NCBI GenBank assembly: GCA_945902745.1
Contig: CAMDNE010000014.1
Location: 1 to 64,000, forward strand
Length of the DNA stretch: 64,000 bases
Direction of reading: 5' to 3'
Origin: Chitinophaga pinensis
Lineage (GTDB): Bacteria > Bacteroidota > Bacteroidia > Flavobacteriales_D > Crocinitomicaceae
Under the pieces are notes generated by a model that made no database searches, was not told the origin of the DNA, and saw only the letters and a program-made list of their open reading frames with translations. Position 1 is the first letter of the stretch; the number at the start of each line of letters is the position of its first letter. The translations under genes were made by a program, and so were the position numbers. Positions 23,771-32,491 of this stretch are shown here, piece by piece.

Positions 23771-25276
23771 ATGAAAGAAAACCAGACAAACAACTATTAT
23801 TGGGGAATTGGGTTAGAAAATGAAACCTACCTGCAATTCGAGGAATCCTTGATAGTTACTGGTGCATTTATACATGAAAAAATTGGTTGTGATCGATACA
23901 GTATCGATTATCGTAAGTGCTATAAAACAGGAAGCCTTGCTCCTATTCTGAATTCAGCTTTCGAAAAGAATGAAAATTATAAAGTGAGCCGAATGATCAA
24001 TAGTCATTCACTTGATAAATTGGACATAGAGTACAATCATAGAACGTTACCAGCTTTAGAAACTACTGATGAAACTGGAGCGAACGCAATGCCACTTGAG
24101 AATCCTGAATTTCTAGGAGAATCAATTTTAGAACTTTTTCTGAAAGATCAACCTTACAATATTCGAAGCATATTAACACGAAAGAATAACCCGATGGGTT
24201 CTGTCAATTTTGATGGTGATTCTATTGAGTTTGTTACCATGTATTTTCAAAACAGAACGATCAAAGAATCGTGTGATGAACTAAAAACGACCAAAAAATT
24301 ATTTCTCGATAAATTAAATGAATCAGCTGTTTTTACTGAAAAACTGAAATTTCCAGATTACAATATTGGTATCAACAAATTCATGTCCAACCAGGAAAAT
24401 CTTGTTTTGTTTAACAACGGAACCTACCATTTTCACATCACCTTACCTACCTTAACAGAAAATAGCAGAATTGTAGATTACACACAATTCGATGCAACCC
24501 ATTCCAACGCCATTTATTTATTACAATGGTTTGAACCGTTTTTCATTGCAACGCTAGGAAATCCAGATATTATGGGTATTATAAGTTCAAAATGCAACTT
24601 GGACAAAAATTTCACATTAGGATCCATGCGCAGTGCGATGTCGCGATACATTGGAGTTGGAACTTACAACAAATCAATGCCAAATGGTAAAATTCTTACT
24701 TATAAAGTGGAGGATTTTAGAAAATTGCTCAAGTTTGAAAAAGAAGAAAACATTTGGTGGCGTGATCAGATTAAAAAAGAAACTGAATATGAATTTCTCT
24801 CAGATCTTGGACTTGATTTTAATCAAGAAAAAATGTACCAAAGTGGATTTGAAATTAGAAGCTTTGATGAATTTCCAGCAGATTATTTAAATGATGTTCT
24901 AGTTGCGATTCTTCTGATTTGCGAACATTCTTTGAACCTGCCAAATGTTACTTGGGGACATGACAGCATTGTTTGGAATAATTTGGTTTATAAAACCTTA
25001 AAATACGGCTATTTAACTGAAATAAATGAAGTTGAAAAGAAAGAAGTGTTAGAGCTGTTACAGTTAGAAGATTCAAGTAAAGAATTTGAAAACTGTGTAT
25101 TATTGGATGAGTTTTTCTTTAAAATTCTAGCAGTATTAACCGACAAGTACAAAGAAAACAATGTTTGTTTGGATTTAATGATTGGGCACAAATTAACTTC
25201 CGCTCCAAAATGGGAGAACTTTAATAAATTCCAGACCGAGCAGCATTTAAAACAAATCGTTCCTGTTAATTTGTAA
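23771..25276 (+). CDS. Putative amidoligase, glutamate-cysteine-ligase-like fold
   Basis: A 501-residue cytoplasmic protein. Several short patterns resemble carboxylate-amine ligases of the glutamate-cysteine ligase/glutamine synthetase fold: an early Gly-Glu strand GIGLENETYL (12-21); an internal SIEFVT strand; GTYHFHITLP (about 216-225), where metal-binding His/Glu strands occur; NAIYLLQWFEPFF (about 245-257); and SGFEIRSFDEFP (about 357-368), which matches the E-x-R-x-x-D motif of YbdK-type ligases. Overall similarity to known ligases is low, so this is a fold-level guess. It lies alone, 560 bp after the amidase-like gene. The substrate is unknown. Confidence 0.5.
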   Translation: MKENQTNNYYWGIGLENETYLQFEESLIVTGAFIHEKIGCDRYSIDYRKCYKTGSLAPILNSAFEKNENYKVSRMINSHSLDKLDIEYNHRTLPALETTDETGANAMPLENPEFLGESILELFLKDQPYNIRSILTRKNNPMGSVNFDGDSIEFVTMYFQNRTIKESCDELKTTKKLFLDKLNESAVFTEKLKFPDYNIGINKFMSNQENLVLFNNGTYHFHITLPTLTENSRIVDYTQFDATHSNAIYLLQWFEPFFIATLGNPDIMGIISSKCNLDKNFTLGSMRSAMSRYIGVGTYNKSMPNGKILTYKVEDFRKLLKFEKEENIWWRDQIKKETEYEFLSDLGLDFNQEKMYQSGFEIRSFDEFPADYLNDVLVAILLICEHSLNLPNVTWGHDSIVWNNLVYKTLKYGYLTEINEVEKKEVLELLQLEDSSKEFENCVLLDEFFFKILAVLTDKYKENNVCLDLMIGHKLTSAPKWENFNKFQTEQHLKQIVPVNL

Positions 25277-25314
25277 GAGAAAAATTTAAATTTCCTGACA
25301 TATAAGGAAGAAGG

Positions 25315-25356
25315 AAAAAGTAATTTGGTTCTTGGGAATCACACTTTTTACTTTTT
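25315..25356. terminator. Bidirectional terminator within a dispersed repeat
   Basis: AAAAAGTAA (25315-25323) pairs with TTACTTTTT (25348-25356). It sits between convergent genes. The segment 25304-25340 shares words with 17470-17505, and the right arm is a short tandem of ACTTTTT units. Confidence 0.55.
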
Positions 25357-25370
25357 ACTTTTTTAAAAGA

Positions 25371-25886
25371 TTACTCCTCCAAAAACAATTTTCTCAATTC
25401 AGTAGCATCACTAGGTTTCATTTTTCCTGCAAGGATCAAACTCAATTGTTTTCTTCTCAATGCGCCTTCATAACGGTCCTTTTCTTCCTCAGTTTCCGGA
25501 GTTAATTCTGGAACTTGAATTGGTCCACCATTTTGATCAACAGCCACAAACGTGTAGATTGCTTCGTTGCATTTTTCACGTTTACCCGTAACATGGTCTT
25601 CAACGAAAACATCAACAAACACCTCCATTGATGACACAAAAGCTCTAGAAACCTTTGCTTCTAAGGTAACGATGGACGCATGGTTAATCGGTTTTTGAAA
25701 AGATACATTGTTGACTGAAGCAGTAACAACAACTCTTTTACAATGTCTATGAGCAGACACACTAGCAATTACATCCATCCATGCCAACAATTGTCCTCCG
25801 AATAGATTTCCAAGTGTATTCGTATCATTTGGCAATACAACTTTTGTAGATATAGATAAGGTTTGCGATGCTTTTCCTGCTTTCAT
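25371..25886 (-). CDS. Acyl-CoA thioesterase, hotdog fold (YciA/BFIT type)
   Basis: A 171-residue hotdog-fold enzyme that hydrolyses acyl-CoA to free acid and CoA. The conserved start, NTLGNLFGGQLLAWMDVIAS (residues about 23-42), contains the active-site Asn and Asp of the YciA/acyl-CoA thioesterase family. It is followed by the central strand VSFQKPINHASIVTLEAKV and the CNEAIYTFVAVD strand. The C-terminal 50 residues are charged helices. It is cytoplasmic, and the ATG at 25886 fits the family length. It stands alone between convergent and divergent neighbours. Confidence 0.92.
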   Translation of the reverse strand: MKAGKASQTLSISTKVVLPNDTNTLGNLFGGQLLAWMDVIASVSAHRHCKRVVVTASVNNVSFQKPINHASIVTLEAKVSRAFVSSMEVFVDVFVEDHVTGKREKCNEAIYTFVAVDQNGGPIQVPELTPETEEEKDRYEGALRRKQLSLILAGKMKPSDATELRKLFLEE

Positions 25887-26037
25887 TAGATTTTTTTTCC
25901 AAAATTACAATTAAAGAAAACAATTACGCCAAACTAAATTCGTTATTTACAAAAAAACAAAAACTTGACTTTAAAAGTTTAAAAAACTTGAATTTAATAG
26001 GCTATTGACTATATTTACAACCGATTTGAAGAGTACT

Positions 26038-27024
26038 ATGGAGAAACTTATTACCGCATTTCCGCAAAACATATTAGAGGCTTTGGCAATTGCCGAAAAA
26101 CAAACGTTTAAGCAACCGTCAAATGCAATTCAAAATATTGTCATTTGTGGAATGGGTGGCTCTGGTATTGGAGGTAAAATTGTTGCTCAATGGATTCAAG
26201 ACGAAGCAAAAATTCCAGTAACAATTTTAAATGATTATAGCTTACCCAAATTTGTTGACAAGCATTCATTAGTAATTGCATCCTCTTACTCTGGAAATAC
26301 AGAAGAAACGTTAGCTGCTGTTTATGATGCGCATAATCTTGGCGCTCACATTATTGGAATTTGTTCAGGAGGTGCTTTAAAAACTTTCTGCGAAAAAGAA
26401 GCTCATGATCATATTATCGTTCCTGGTGGAAATCCCCCAAGAACAGCAATTGCATTTTCAATTGTTCAATTAATAAACATCTTTATTCAATTAGGAATAA
26501 TTGGTGAAAACAATCTTGAAGAAATTAAAATCGGACAACAATTATTGTTGAAAGAAGCAACATCAATTCATGCAATTGCGAAAGAATTGGCTTCCTTTTT
26601 AAATGAGAAAGTTGGTATTTTTTATGCTGGGCCGAATTACGAAGGTGTTGCCATTAGAGCAAGACAGCAATTCAATGAAAATTCTAAATTATTGTGTTGG
26701 CATCATGTAATCCCAGAAATGAATCACAACGAGTTAGTTGGTTGGGGAGGTGGAGATGACCGTTTTGCCGTTGTCTTTTTCAATACAAAAGATTTAATCC
26801 CACGCAATCAAAAAAGATATGATATTTCAAAAGATATCATTTCTAAAAGAGGCGCTAAAATAATGGAATTGGACGCAATCGGTGATTCACAAATTCAAAG
26901 ATCGTTATACCTCATCAATCTTGTTGATTGGGCTTCTTATTATTTAGCTGAGATTAAAGGTGTTGATATTATGGATATTAAGGTGATCGACTTCTTAAAA
27001 AGCGAATTAGCCAACTTCAAATAA
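26038..27024 (+). CDS. Bifunctional phosphoglucose/phosphomannose isomerase
   Basis: 328 residues from the ATG at 26038; the frame opens at a TTG at 26005. Two SIS domains: NIVICGMGGSGIGG forms the first phosphate loop, SSYSGNTEET the Ser/Thr phosphate-binding motif, and PEMNHNELVGW the catalytic Glu/His region of the Pgi/Pmi family. It interconverts glucose-6-P or mannose-6-P with fructose-6-P. It is followed after 4 nt by lipB, so the genes form an operon despite unrelated pathways. Conserved SIS loops make the family call firm; dual specificity is inferred from family. Confidence 0.92.
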   Translation: MEKLITAFPQNILEALAIAEKQTFKQPSNAIQNIVICGMGGSGIGGKIVAQWIQDEAKIPVTILNDYSLPKFVDKHSLVIASSYSGNTEETLAAVYDAHNLGAHIIGICSGGALKTFCEKEAHDHIIVPGGNPPRTAIAFSIVQLINIFIQLGIIGENNLEEIKIGQQLLLKEATSIHAIAKELASFLNEKVGIFYAGPNYEGVAIRARQQFNENSKLLCWHHVIPEMNHNELVGWGGGDDRFAVVFFNTKDLIPRNQKRYDISKDIISKRGAKIMELDAIGDSQIQRSLYLINLVDWASYYLAEIKGVDIMDIKVIDFLKSELANFK

Positions 27025-27028
27025 GTAG

Positions 27029-27736
27029 ATGCTTCCCATTGTTCATTTTGTAGACCTTGGTCTAATAGATTATAAAAAAGCCTGGGAAGAACAAGAAAGA
27101 TTGTTCAATACAACGATTCAAGAAAAAATTCAAATTCGGAACGGCGAATCAACGATCATTACAAAAAATTACTTATTGTTTTGCGAGCATCCTCACGTTT
27201 ATACGCTTGGTAAAAGTGGTAGCGAAGCCAACCTTTTGTTGGATGATGAAGGATTAAAAGACAACGATGCAAGTTATTATAAAATCAATCGAGGCGGTGA
27301 TATTACTTATCATGGTCCAGGTCAACTAGTAGCGTATCCAATTTTTGATTTAGACCAATTTTTCACTGACATTCACAAATACATGCGCTTTTTAGAAGAA
27401 GCAGTCATTCAAACATTGAATGAATTTGGCATTGTCGGAGGAAGAGTTGAAGGATTAACTGGTGTTTGGATAGATTGTGACTCATCTCATCCAAGAAAAA
27501 TTTGCGCAATGGGTGTCAAAAGCTCGCGTTGGGTAACAATGCATGGGATAGGATTTAATGTGAATTCAGATTTATCCTATTTTTCTCACATTATTCCTTG
27601 TGGAATTGATGATAAAGCTGTAACTTCCATGCAAAGAGAATTGGGATATGCCTTAAATATGGATGAAGTCGCAACAATCTTGAAAGAAAAGTTAGCTGAC
27701 CAATTCCAATATACTTATGGCGTCTACTCCGAATAA
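27029..27736 (+). CDS. lipB: Octanoyl-[ACP]:protein N-octanoyltransferase
   Basis: A 235-residue LipB that moves octanoate from acyl carrier protein to lipoyl domains, the first step of lipoate synthesis. RGGDITYHGPGQLVAYPI is the family signature. The catalytic Cys is in IIPCGI (near residue 191) and the Lys in AMGVKSSRW (near residue 161). It starts 4 nt after the Pgi/Pmi stop codon, and its last 20 nt overlap the next gene, which suggests translational coupling. Confidence 0.96.
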   Translation: MLPIVHFVDLGLIDYKKAWEEQERLFNTTIQEKIQIRNGESTIITKNYLLFCEHPHVYTLGKSGSEANLLLDDEGLKDNDASYYKINRGGDITYHGPGQLVAYPIFDLDQFFTDIHKYMRFLEEAVIQTLNEFGIVGGRVEGLTGVWIDCDSSHPRKICAMGVKSSRWVTMHGIGFNVNSDLSYFSHIIPCGIDDKAVTSMQRELGYALNMDEVATILKEKLADQFQYTYGVYSE

Positions 27737-28970
27737 AATAATTGGCCTCTTGAAAAAAACCACTCGTTTTTTTCTGTATACCATTTTGGCAATTTTCATT
27801 TTATCAAATATTTTTATTATTCTGTCAGGTAGATTTTACATTTACAAGGGCATTCGGCATACCTATTTGGCAGGGCAATCTGGTCCAAGTATTTATGAAT
27901 TAGACATTTTTGCGCATACAACCTTGGCAAAAGCTGATTCTACAATCAAGTGGATTCCATCTTCAACTTTCAACAAGAATCAACCAACAGCTTTGGATTT
28001 GTCGTTCATGAATAGTTTGGGAACCCGTGCATTTTTAGTTTTCAAAGGTGACTCGATAGTGTATGAAAAATACTTTGATAAGCATGCTATAAATACGGTT
28101 TCAAATTCGTTTTCAGCCGCAAAAACTGTTGTTGCATTGTTGGTCGGAATTGCAGTTGATGAAGGCAAAATAAAAAGCTTAGACGAACCAGTTTTCAATT
28201 ATATTCCTGAATTCAGTAACAATGGAAAGGAAAAAATAACTATTCGGCATTTACTGATGATGTCGTCTGGTTTAGATTGGGAGGAAAGTGCATCCAATCC
28301 TTTATCTGATAATGCTGAATCCTATTATGGGTCCAATCTATATGGATTAGTTACACGTCAAAAAGCAATTTCACCTCCAGGTAAAGCATTTAATTATCAA
28401 AGTGGAAATTCTCAACTCCTAGGTTTTATTGTTGAAAAAGCAACAGGGAAAAGTGTTTCAGAATATACACAAGAAAAAATTTGGAATCGAATCGGCACTG
28501 AGCATGAAGCTTACTGGAGCCTTGATAAGGAAAACGGAGATGAAAAATCATTTTGTTGTTTATATGCAACTGCCCGTGATTTTGGACGACTTGGGAAATT
28601 AATTTTACAAGAAGGAAGATGCGGGAAACAACAAGTTGTTCCTTTGTGGTACATGAAAGAGATGTGTAAAATCCCGGATTTAACAACAGAGGAAAATGTA
28701 CCAAATAAGCGTTATGGCTTGCATATTTGGTCATACCAAGGAGAAAAAAATCCGATTTATTATTGTAGAGGAATTAAAGGTCAATATATTATTTCTATTC
28801 CAACTGAAAATTTGGTGATAGTCCGCCTTGGATTAAAACGAAACGATAACTTTGTAATTCCAGAAGAACAAAAGAAAAACAAAGATTACTACAAACGAAA
28901 TGAAGCCAAAATTGGTCATCCAACGGATTTTTTTAAATTTCTTCGCTTAGGTAGAAAATTAGCTTCATAA
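27717..28970 (+). CDS. Membrane-anchored serine hydrolase, beta-lactamase class C fold
   Basis: A 417-residue protein with one N-terminal hydrophobic segment (about 15-36). It is probably anchored in the inner membrane with a periplasmic catalytic domain. The S-x-x-K motif is in NSFSAAKTVV (Ser near residue 131) and the Y-x-N-like motif in NYQSGNSQ (near residue 226). The HLLMMSSGLDWEE stretch is typical of the beta-lactamase/DD-peptidase (serine hydrolase) family. The substrate is unknown: it may be an esterase, a D-amino-acid peptidase or another hydrolase. It overlaps lipB by 20 nt. Confidence 0.88.
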   Translation: MASTPNKIIGLLKKTTRFFLYTILAIFILSNIFIILSGRFYIYKGIRHTYLAGQSGPSIYELDIFAHTTLAKADSTIKWIPSSTFNKNQPTALDLSFMNSLGTRAFLVFKGDSIVYEKYFDKHAINTVSNSFSAAKTVVALLVGIAVDEGKIKSLDEPVFNYIPEFSNNGKEKITIRHLLMMSSGLDWEESASNPLSDNAESYYGSNLYGLVTRQKAISPPGKAFNYQSGNSQLLGFIVEKATGKSVSEYTQEKIWNRIGTEHEAYWSLDKENGDEKSFCCLYATARDFGRLGKLILQEGRCGKQQVVPLWYMKEMCKIPDLTTEENVPNKRYGLHIWSYQGEKNPIYYCRGIKGQYIISIPTENLVIVRLGLKRNDNFVIPEEQKKNKDYYKRNEAKIGHPTDFFKFLRLGRKLAS

Positions 28971-28985
28971 AAAGAATTATTAAGA

Positions 28986-29396
28986 ATGAAAGAAGGATTA
29001 TTTGGGCCAAAAGTTGAAAATGTTGGCGTTGCAGTAGTACAAGATTTTAATGAAGAAAATATCGAGATCTTTAATGTTTACCTGCTAAATCTTCGTGATG
29101 ATATTATGGAAGGTATCATTATTACAAGCACTGGTTACGGTGAAAATGCAAATACAGGAGAACGTGTAAAAACCTCTACACTTCGACATTGCCTTGAGGT
29201 TATGTTACCGAATGAAGCAGCCAAAATTGAACCTATTATGGAAGATGTATTTGGTTTAGCAAATGAATTCCTTGTCAGTTTTTGGGTGAACGACGTTATG
29301 TACGATAAAAAGTATGTCTTCCTTCCTGAAACTATTTCATCTAGTAAAATGAAAGAAATTCCTGTATTAGGAAAAAAAGGAGTAATGATTACATGA
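28986..29396 (+). CDS. Conserved hypothetical protein
   Basis: A 136-residue soluble protein without a signal peptide. It looks like a compact alpha/beta domain: alternating strands VENVGVAVVQDF, FNVYLLNL and MEGIIITSTGYG, then a helix with LRHCLEVMLPNEAA. It follows the serine hydrolase by 15 nt on the same strand and closes that run of genes. I believe similar proteins are widespread in Flavobacteriales, but I cannot name the function. Confidence 0.75.
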   Translation: MKEGLFGPKVENVGVAVVQDFNEENIEIFNVYLLNLRDDIMEGIIITSTGYGENANTGERVKTSTLRHCLEVMLPNEAAKIEPIMEDVFGLANEFLVSFWVNDVMYDKKYVFLPETISSSKMKEIPVLGKKGVMIT

Positions 29397-29430
29397 TTTT
29401 TATAATGAAAAACATAACTTGAACATATTG

Positions 29431-29463
29431 TTTGAAAAAGGATGTAAAAAACTTTTATATTTG
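29431..29463 (+). promoter_or_regulatory. Promoter TTTG-N21-TATATTTG
   Basis: TTTG at 29431-29434 and TATATTTG at 29456-29463 match both Bacteroidota promoter elements perfectly with a 21-nt spacer. Transcription would begin near 29469, so the lipoprotein must start at 29473 or, more likely, 29506, not at the upstream TTG at 29419. Confidence 0.72.
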
Positions 29464-29505
29464 TACAAAGAAATGATTACAATCTACTTAGAAAGTTTAT
29501 CTCAG

Positions 29506-30117
29506 ATGAAAAAATTAACTCTTAAATACTTTTTGACCTTTTCGCCACTTACACTTATATTTTTTACTCTTTTGCTTTCTTCTTGTGGTGGTTCAGAAGT
29601 TAAAAATGATGCTGAAAATGATTCATTGACGCTAGATGATGATTATTATGAGTTTAAAGGAATAAGTTTAAAAGAATTCAATATTCCAGCAAACATTATG
29701 TTACCAGATGAAACTGCCAATATTGGAGCTTCAACTAAACCAGAAATTATTCATGCAGAAGGTGATTTCTTATGGGATATTGTTGTAGGTCCTAATTTCA
29801 GTCTTCACATAGAAGATTTTGGGGATATTACAAACAATGTCGCTTACAAAAAGGAAGAACTAAAAAAACAAGAGATTTTTAAAATTAATTATTTGGTAGA
29901 CGAAAAAGATTTAATCGTTTATAAAAGATCGTTGATTGTAAAAGGTTCTAAGAATGCTTCATCTAAAGTTGGAGTAAAACATGACTCATACCACGTTTAT
30001 GGACAAAAAATAATTAATGGAGTTGCTTATGCTTTAAGCAGCCGTGATGAGGGGTACGAAAAAATGATCATTGAATTGATGGCGAAATCGATAAAATCGT
30101 TTAAACCAAATAAATAA
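29506..30117 (+). CDS. Hypothetical lipoprotein
   Basis: 203 residues from the ATG at 29506. Basic start MKKLTLKY, hydrophobic run, and lipobox LLSSC followed by Gly-Gly-Ser predict a lipoprotein signal peptide with acylation at Cys 27. The mature part is acidic and soluble, with no recognised domain. Residues about 90-190 suggest a beta-rich fold. The promoter at 29431-29463 and the terminator at 30138 frame it as a single-gene transcript. Confidence 0.8.
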   Translation: MKKLTLKYFLTFSPLTLIFFTLLLSSCGGSEVKNDAENDSLTLDDDYYEFKGISLKEFNIPANIMLPDETANIGASTKPEIIHAEGDFLWDIVVGPNFSLHIEDFGDITNNVAYKKEELKKQEIFKINYLVDEKDLIVYKRSLIVKGSKNASSKVGVKHDSYHVYGQKIINGVAYALSSRDEGYEKMIIELMAKSIKSFKPNK

Positions 30118-30137
30118 ATTTTAATGCAATTGAAAAG

Positions 30138-30166
30138 AGGTTGTCGCATTGACAACCTTTTTTTTT
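30138..30166 (+). terminator. Strong terminator of the lipoprotein gene
   Basis: AGGTTGTC (30138-30145), loop GCATT, GACAACCT (30151-30158), then a run of nine T. Perfect 8-bp stem. Confidence 0.92.
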
Positions 30167-30182
30167 GCTTAATTTTGAGGTA

Positions 30183-31271
30183 ATGGATTTGACTAGAGAA
30201 AATATTTTAGAAGTGCTCGGTTCTATAATTGAACCTGATTATAAAAAGGACATTGTTTCGTTAAACTTGGTTGAAGAACTAAAAATAAATGATGGAATAA
30301 TTAATCTTACTGTGAACGTTTCAAACCCCGCATTGCATTCTAAAAAACGCATGCAAGAAGCCGTTGAATTTAATTTGAAACGTGTCTTTGGAAAAGAAAC
30401 AAGCGTGAATTGCGTTGTCAAAGGTATTCCAGCTGAATCAAAACAAGCACGACGTAAAATATTACCAGAAGTAAAACACATAATTGCCATTGCTTCAGGT
30501 AAAGGTGGAGTTGGAAAATCTACTGTTACAGCAAATTTGGCCGGTGGACTTGCAAAAGCAGGGTATAAAGTTGGAATTGTTGATGCTGATATTTATGGGC
30601 CATCTATGCCAACAATGTTTGATGTTGTAAATGAACGTCCAACAATGATTGATGTTGAAGGTGCCCAAAAAATAAATCCTGTATTGAGTTACGGAATCAA
30701 ATTACTTTCAATTGGATTCTTTACTGAAAAGGATAATGCCGTAGTTTGGAGAGGTCCAATGGCCGCAAAAGCCTTAACACAAATGTTTACAGATGCTTAT
30801 TGGGGTGAATTAGATTATCTTTTAATTGATTTACCTCCTGGTACAGGCGATATTCATTTATCACTTGTTCAAACTGTTCCTTTGGATGGTGTTGTGATTG
30901 TTTCTACACCTCAAGAAGTTGCTTTGGCAGATGCTAGAAGAGGCGTGAATATGTTTAAAATGGATTCAATCAATGTTCCAATTATCGGGATTGTTGAAAA
31001 TATGGCTTGGTTTACAGCCGCTGAATTACCGGATAACAAATACTTTATTTTTGGAAGAGACGGTGCAAAAAACTTAGCTGAAGGAATGAATGTTCCATTT
31101 TTGGGGCATATTCCTCTTGTTCAAAGTTTGCGTGAGGCTGGAGATGTTGGTAAACCAGCAGTTTTTCAAGAAAACACACCTACATCAGAAGCTTTTGATG
31201 AATTAGTTCGTATTTTTGTTGAAAACGTGAAAGTTGCAAAACCAAACGTAATTCAGAAACAAGAACTATGA
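30183..31271 (+). CDS. Mrp/ApbC Fe-S cluster carrier ATPase
   Basis: 362 residues from the ATG at 30183. An N-terminal DUF59/MIP18-like domain (about 1-85) is followed by a deviant Walker A P-loop ATPase, ASGKGGVGKST (about 105-115), with LIDLPPGTGD as Walker B and switch region. The family binds and transfers Fe-S clusters in the cytoplasm. The usual C-terminal C-x-x-C cluster motif is not evident: ENMAWF stands where many Mrp proteins have ENMSxF plus Cys. The gene overlaps the nfu gene by 4 nt (ATGA), a strong sign of joint function. TAATTTTG (30170-30177) lies 5 nt before the ATG. Confidence 0.93.
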   Translation: MDLTRENILEVLGSIIEPDYKKDIVSLNLVEELKINDGIINLTVNVSNPALHSKKRMQEAVEFNLKRVFGKETSVNCVVKGIPAESKQARRKILPEVKHIIAIASGKGGVGKSTVTANLAGGLAKAGYKVGIVDADIYGPSMPTMFDVVNERPTMIDVEGAQKINPVLSYGIKLLSIGFFTEKDNAVVWRGPMAAKALTQMFTDAYWGELDYLLIDLPPGTGDIHLSLVQTVPLDGVVIVSTPQEVALADARRGVNMFKMDSINVPIIGIVENMAWFTAAELPDNKYFIFGRDGAKNLAEGMNVPFLGHIPLVQSLREAGDVGKPAVFQENTPTSEAFDELVRIFVENVKVAKPNVIQKQEL

Positions 31272-31528
31272 AATTGAATAAAGAAGAATTAACTGTAAAA
31301 ATCAATATTTCATTAGAAGAATTGCGCCCATTTTTAGTTGCTGATGGTGGTGATATGGAATTAGTAGAAATTACAGATGATGGAATTGTCAAAGTTCGTC
31401 TGTTGGGCGCTTGCAGTGATTGTTCAATGAGCTTAATGACGTTGAAAGCTGGATTAGAGGAGTCAATTAAAAAAATTGCCCCAGAAATTAAATCCGTGGA
31501 AGCAATTAATTTACCAAGCTTTGTCTAA
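31268..31528 (+). CDS. NifU C-terminal-domain Fe-S scaffold protein
   Basis: An 86-residue Nfu-type protein. The cluster-binding C-x-x-C is C49/C52 in GACSDCSMS, preceded by RPFLVADGGDMELVEI, the family signature. Nfu proteins hold a 4Fe-4S cluster at a dimer interface and hand it to targets. It overlaps mrp by 4 nt and also overlaps the 3' end of the convergent gene at 31525 by 4 nt. Confidence 0.95.
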   Translation: MKLNKEELTVKINISLEELRPFLVADGGDMELVEITDDGIVKVRLLGACSDCSMSLMTLKAGLEESIKKIAPEIKSVEAINLPSFV

Positions 31529-32397
31529 ACAACAAATTCAAACGTTTTTACCAATTTCATCCCTTCCATTAATCGAATTTCATAATTTCCTTTTTTCCAA
31601 CCTTGCACTTTAAGGTTAAATTCATACCCAACTTCACCTCCAAGTTTAGCAGTAGATTCTGACAATTTAAATAACAAATTTCCTTCTGAATCGTATATTT
31701 CTTCGTGAATAATCGCACCTTTTACTGTTATAAAATTCAATTTTCCATTGATTTTTAATGTTTCCTTATTGATTTGACGATCTTCATTGATAGCATATGC
31801 TTGTCTGGATTTATACCATGTTTCTTCTTGTCCTGTAATCTTGAAAAGTTCCTTTCTTAAAAAATCTACATCTGCGCTATTTTCTCCATCAATGTTTGAA
31901 ACAGATTCATGATCAGTTAATGACCAAATAGCAGATTGTAAGGTGTAATTTTCCAAGTTTTTTCCTTTGATTAGGTTTAAAAACTCCGACATTCCTTTAA
32001 CATTAATTTTACTGAGCGTAAATTCTTCATCACTATTTGGTGCAGCATTACTCATGTTTGTGCAATATCCATTTAAAACTTTTTCTTTTGACGCTTTTGG
32101 CTCCAAAACAAGCATATCCTCTTGAGGAATAATTAGATTTTGCTCATCACTCTTTGGAGCAATGAAATAAGTTCCAGCATTTATGCGGATAATCAATTTC
32201 TTAGAATTCAAGTTTCTAACTTTCATAATTAATGATTCTCCAGAATATGATCCGGTTGAAATAAACTCAACGGAAATTGATTTGTTAGAAATAGCAGATT
32301 CTAAATCAATCGTTTCTTCAGCAGGTTTAAAACTCATTATTATCCATAAAAAACTTAACAAACTCAACAACAGGAAATAGAACTTAATTTTATTCAT
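31525..32397 (-). CDS. Exported hypothetical protein with thioester-domain-like motifs
   Basis: 290 residues from the ATG at 32397; the open frame reaches 32475. N-terminal hydrophobic stretch (about 5-22). The middle has YCTNMSNAAP (C112) and, 40 residues later, LQSAIWSLTD (Q154). Cys followed by a [T/L]-Q-x-A-I-W motif is the signature spacing of thioester domains in Gram-positive adhesins, where the Cys and Gln form an internal thioester. The rest is beta-rich, with a C-terminal segment (GWKKGNYEIRL) like a small immunoglobulin-type fold. The thioester idea is only a motif match. Convergent with nfu (4-nt overlap). Confidence 0.65.
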   Translation of the reverse strand: MNKIKFYFLLLSLLSFLWIIMSFKPAEETIDLESAISNKSISVEFISTGSYSGESLIMKVRNLNSKKLIIRINAGTYFIAPKSDEQNLIIPQEDMLVLEPKASKEKVLNGYCTNMSNAAPNSDEEFTLSKINVKGMSEFLNLIKGKNLENYTLQSAIWSLTDHESVSNIDGENSADVDFLRKELFKITGQEETWYKSRQAYAINEDRQINKETLKINGKLNFITVKGAIIHEEIYDSEGNLLFKLSESTAKLGGEVGYEFNLKVQGWKKGNYEIRLMEGMKLVKTFEFVV

Positions 32398-32441
32398 AAT
32401 ACTGATTTTGAATCTGTAACGGATAAGCTGAAAAAAGGCAC

Positions 32442-32469
32442 AAAAAAAAGAGGATGAATTATCACCCTC
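32442..32469 (-). terminator. Terminator of the superoxide dismutase gene
   Basis: On the minus strand GAGGGTGA (32469-32462), loop TAAT, TCATCCTC (32457-32450) with one G-U pair, followed by eight T. It lies 23 nt past the SOD stop codon. Confidence 0.85.
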
Positions 32470-32491
32470 TTTCAATAAATTTTATTGAGTA

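Noticed and set aside
2821-25276. Defence island or toxin-antitoxin reading of the accessory genes (ATPase 1668, unknown 2821, amidase-like 22473, ligase-like 23771)
   Set aside because: They are scattered, not clustered with known defence genes, and no toxin-antitoxin pair or nuclease is evident.
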